Source: Polaribacter sejongensis
GTDB lineage: Bacteria; Bacteroidota; Bacteroidia; Flavobacteriales; Flavobacteriaceae
Assembly (NCBI RefSeq): GCF_038024065.1
Contig: NZ_CP150667.1
Span: 2,735,501-2,799,500, forward strand
Direction: 5' to 3'
DNA length: 64,000 nucleotides
Shown: positions 63,370-64,000 of the stretch, piece after piece
How the letters are laid out: the number at the start of each line of letters is the position of its first letter
How positions within the stretch are numbered: position 1 is the first letter of the stretch
The notes under the pieces: generated by a model
The model's database searches: none
What the model was told of the DNA's origin: nothing
The model's input: only the letters and a program-made list of their open reading frames with translations
Position numbers and translations under genes: made by a program

Positions 63370-64000
63370 ATGATATCAACTACTATTATTATACCTATTG
63401 TTATAATTGCACTTGTCTTATTTTCATCATTTTTTATGGTGAAGCAACAAACTGCTGCCATTATAGAGCGTTTTGGAAAATACCATAGCATTAAACAATC
63501 TGGACTTAAATTAAAGATTCCTTTTGTTGATAAAATTGCTGGAAAATTGAGTTTAAAAATTCAACAATTGGATGTTATTATTGAAACTAAAACTTTAGAT
63601 GATGTTTTTGTAAAATTGAAAGTTTCTGTACAATATAAAGTAATCACAGAAAAAGTATATGACGCTTTTTATAAATTAGATTATCCGCATGATCAAATAA
63701 CAAGTTATGTTTTTGATGTGGTAAGAGCAGAAGTACCTAAAATGAAATTAGATGATGTTTTTGTGAAAAAAAATGACATTGCCATTGCTGTAAAAACAGA
63801 ATTAAATGATGCCATGTTAGATTATGGTTTCGATATTATTAGAACCCTTGTAACAGACATTGATCCAGATGCACAAGTAAAAATAGCAATGAACAGAATT
63901 AATGCTGCAGATAGAGAAAAAACAGCTGCTCAATATGAAGGAGATGCACAACGTATCTTAATTGTAGAAAAAGCAAAGGCAGAAGCAGAAAGTAAACGTT
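63370..64000 (+). CDS. SPFH/stomatin-like membrane protein (3' end outside window)
   Basis: The frame from ATG at 63370 is open to the edge (210 residues). It has an N-terminal membrane anchor (IPIVIIALVLFSSFFMV), the band-7 domain beginning KQQTAAIIERFGKYHSI, and the helical FVKKNDIAIAVKTELNDAM region. It then reaches AADREKTAAQYEGDAQRI, which starts the coiled coil. SPFH proteins organise membrane microdomains. A TATCTTTA near-match to the -7 box lies upstream. Confidence 0.9.
   Translation, partial: MISTTIIIPIVIIALVLFSSFFMVKQQTAAIIERFGKYHSIKQSGLKLKIPFVDKIAGKLSLKIQQLDVIIETKTLDDVFVKLKVSVQYKVITEKVYDAFYKLDYPHDQITSYVFDVVRAEVPKMKLDDVFVKKNDIAIAVKTELNDAMLDYGFDIIRTLVTDIDPDAQVKIAMNRINAADREKTAAQYEGDAQRILIVEKAKAEAESKR

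Overview
The window is about 31% GC. It has compact, largely same-strand operons, start-proximal boxes of the form TAnnTTTG (the Bacteroidetes -7 element), TonB-dependent receptors with carboxypeptidase-like N-termini, and gene neighbours typical of marine Flavobacteriaceae (serS / TPR protein / DUF4286 / rsmA / mgtE; sufA-B-C-D). A Polaribacter- or Tenacibaculum-like flavobacterium chromosome is the best reading. No phage genes, transposase, rRNA or tRNA were recognised. The two ends cut genes: a ketoacyl synthase on the left and an SPFH protein on the right.

Layout. 0-5 kb: a minus-strand lipid/polyketide cluster (FAD oxidoreductase, methyltransferase, type III polyketide synthase, FabZ-like dehydratase, KAS). 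5.4-6.4 kb: DNA polymerase IV. 6.7-17 kb: iron-sulfur assembly genes sufA, B, C, D and sufS. An IVS-like element with a frameshifted four-helix-bundle gene is lodged between sufC and sufD, and a three-gene opposite-strand block (ABC ATPase, membrane protein, serine hydrolase) separates sufD from sufS. 17-21 kb: an SGNH-like lipoprotein and a TonB-dependent receptor. 21-29 kb: ribF, serS, TPR protein, rsmA, mgtE. 29-32 kb: a TPR histidine kinase with its response regulator. 32-38.9 kb: mutS between two SpoU methyltransferases, and a siderophore-type receptor.

38.9-44 kb is the most accessory-looking part. Small genes all on the minus strand, including two Crp/Fnr regulators paired with an MBL-fold enzyme and an SDR, are separated by three copies of a ~135-bp imperfect palindrome whose ends resemble integron attC sites. 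No integrase is present, so this looks like a CALIN-type cassette cluster. 44-52 kb is ordinary accessory and housekeeping content: PBP4, TatA, an ECF sigma with a zinc-finger partner, panB, a D-2-hydroxyacid dehydrogenase and a small stress-like operon. 52-59.5 kb carries an 800-bp AT-rich gene-free stretch and three parS-like 16-mers around a methyltransferase and mnmG, then ybeY and a 1130-residue coiled-coil membrane protein. 59.6-64 kb: an outer-membrane protein, gltX, a secreted protein and the SPFH gene.

Several dispersed palindrome families (33-nt perfect palindromes; TGTCATTTCGA-ended elements; CTTCGACAGGCTCAG-ended elements) sit in the gene gaps. Two genes too short for ordinary ORF calling were found: a 47-aa protein behind a sigma-54-like promoter (24.5 kb) and a 40-aa single-span membrane protein (44.1 kb).
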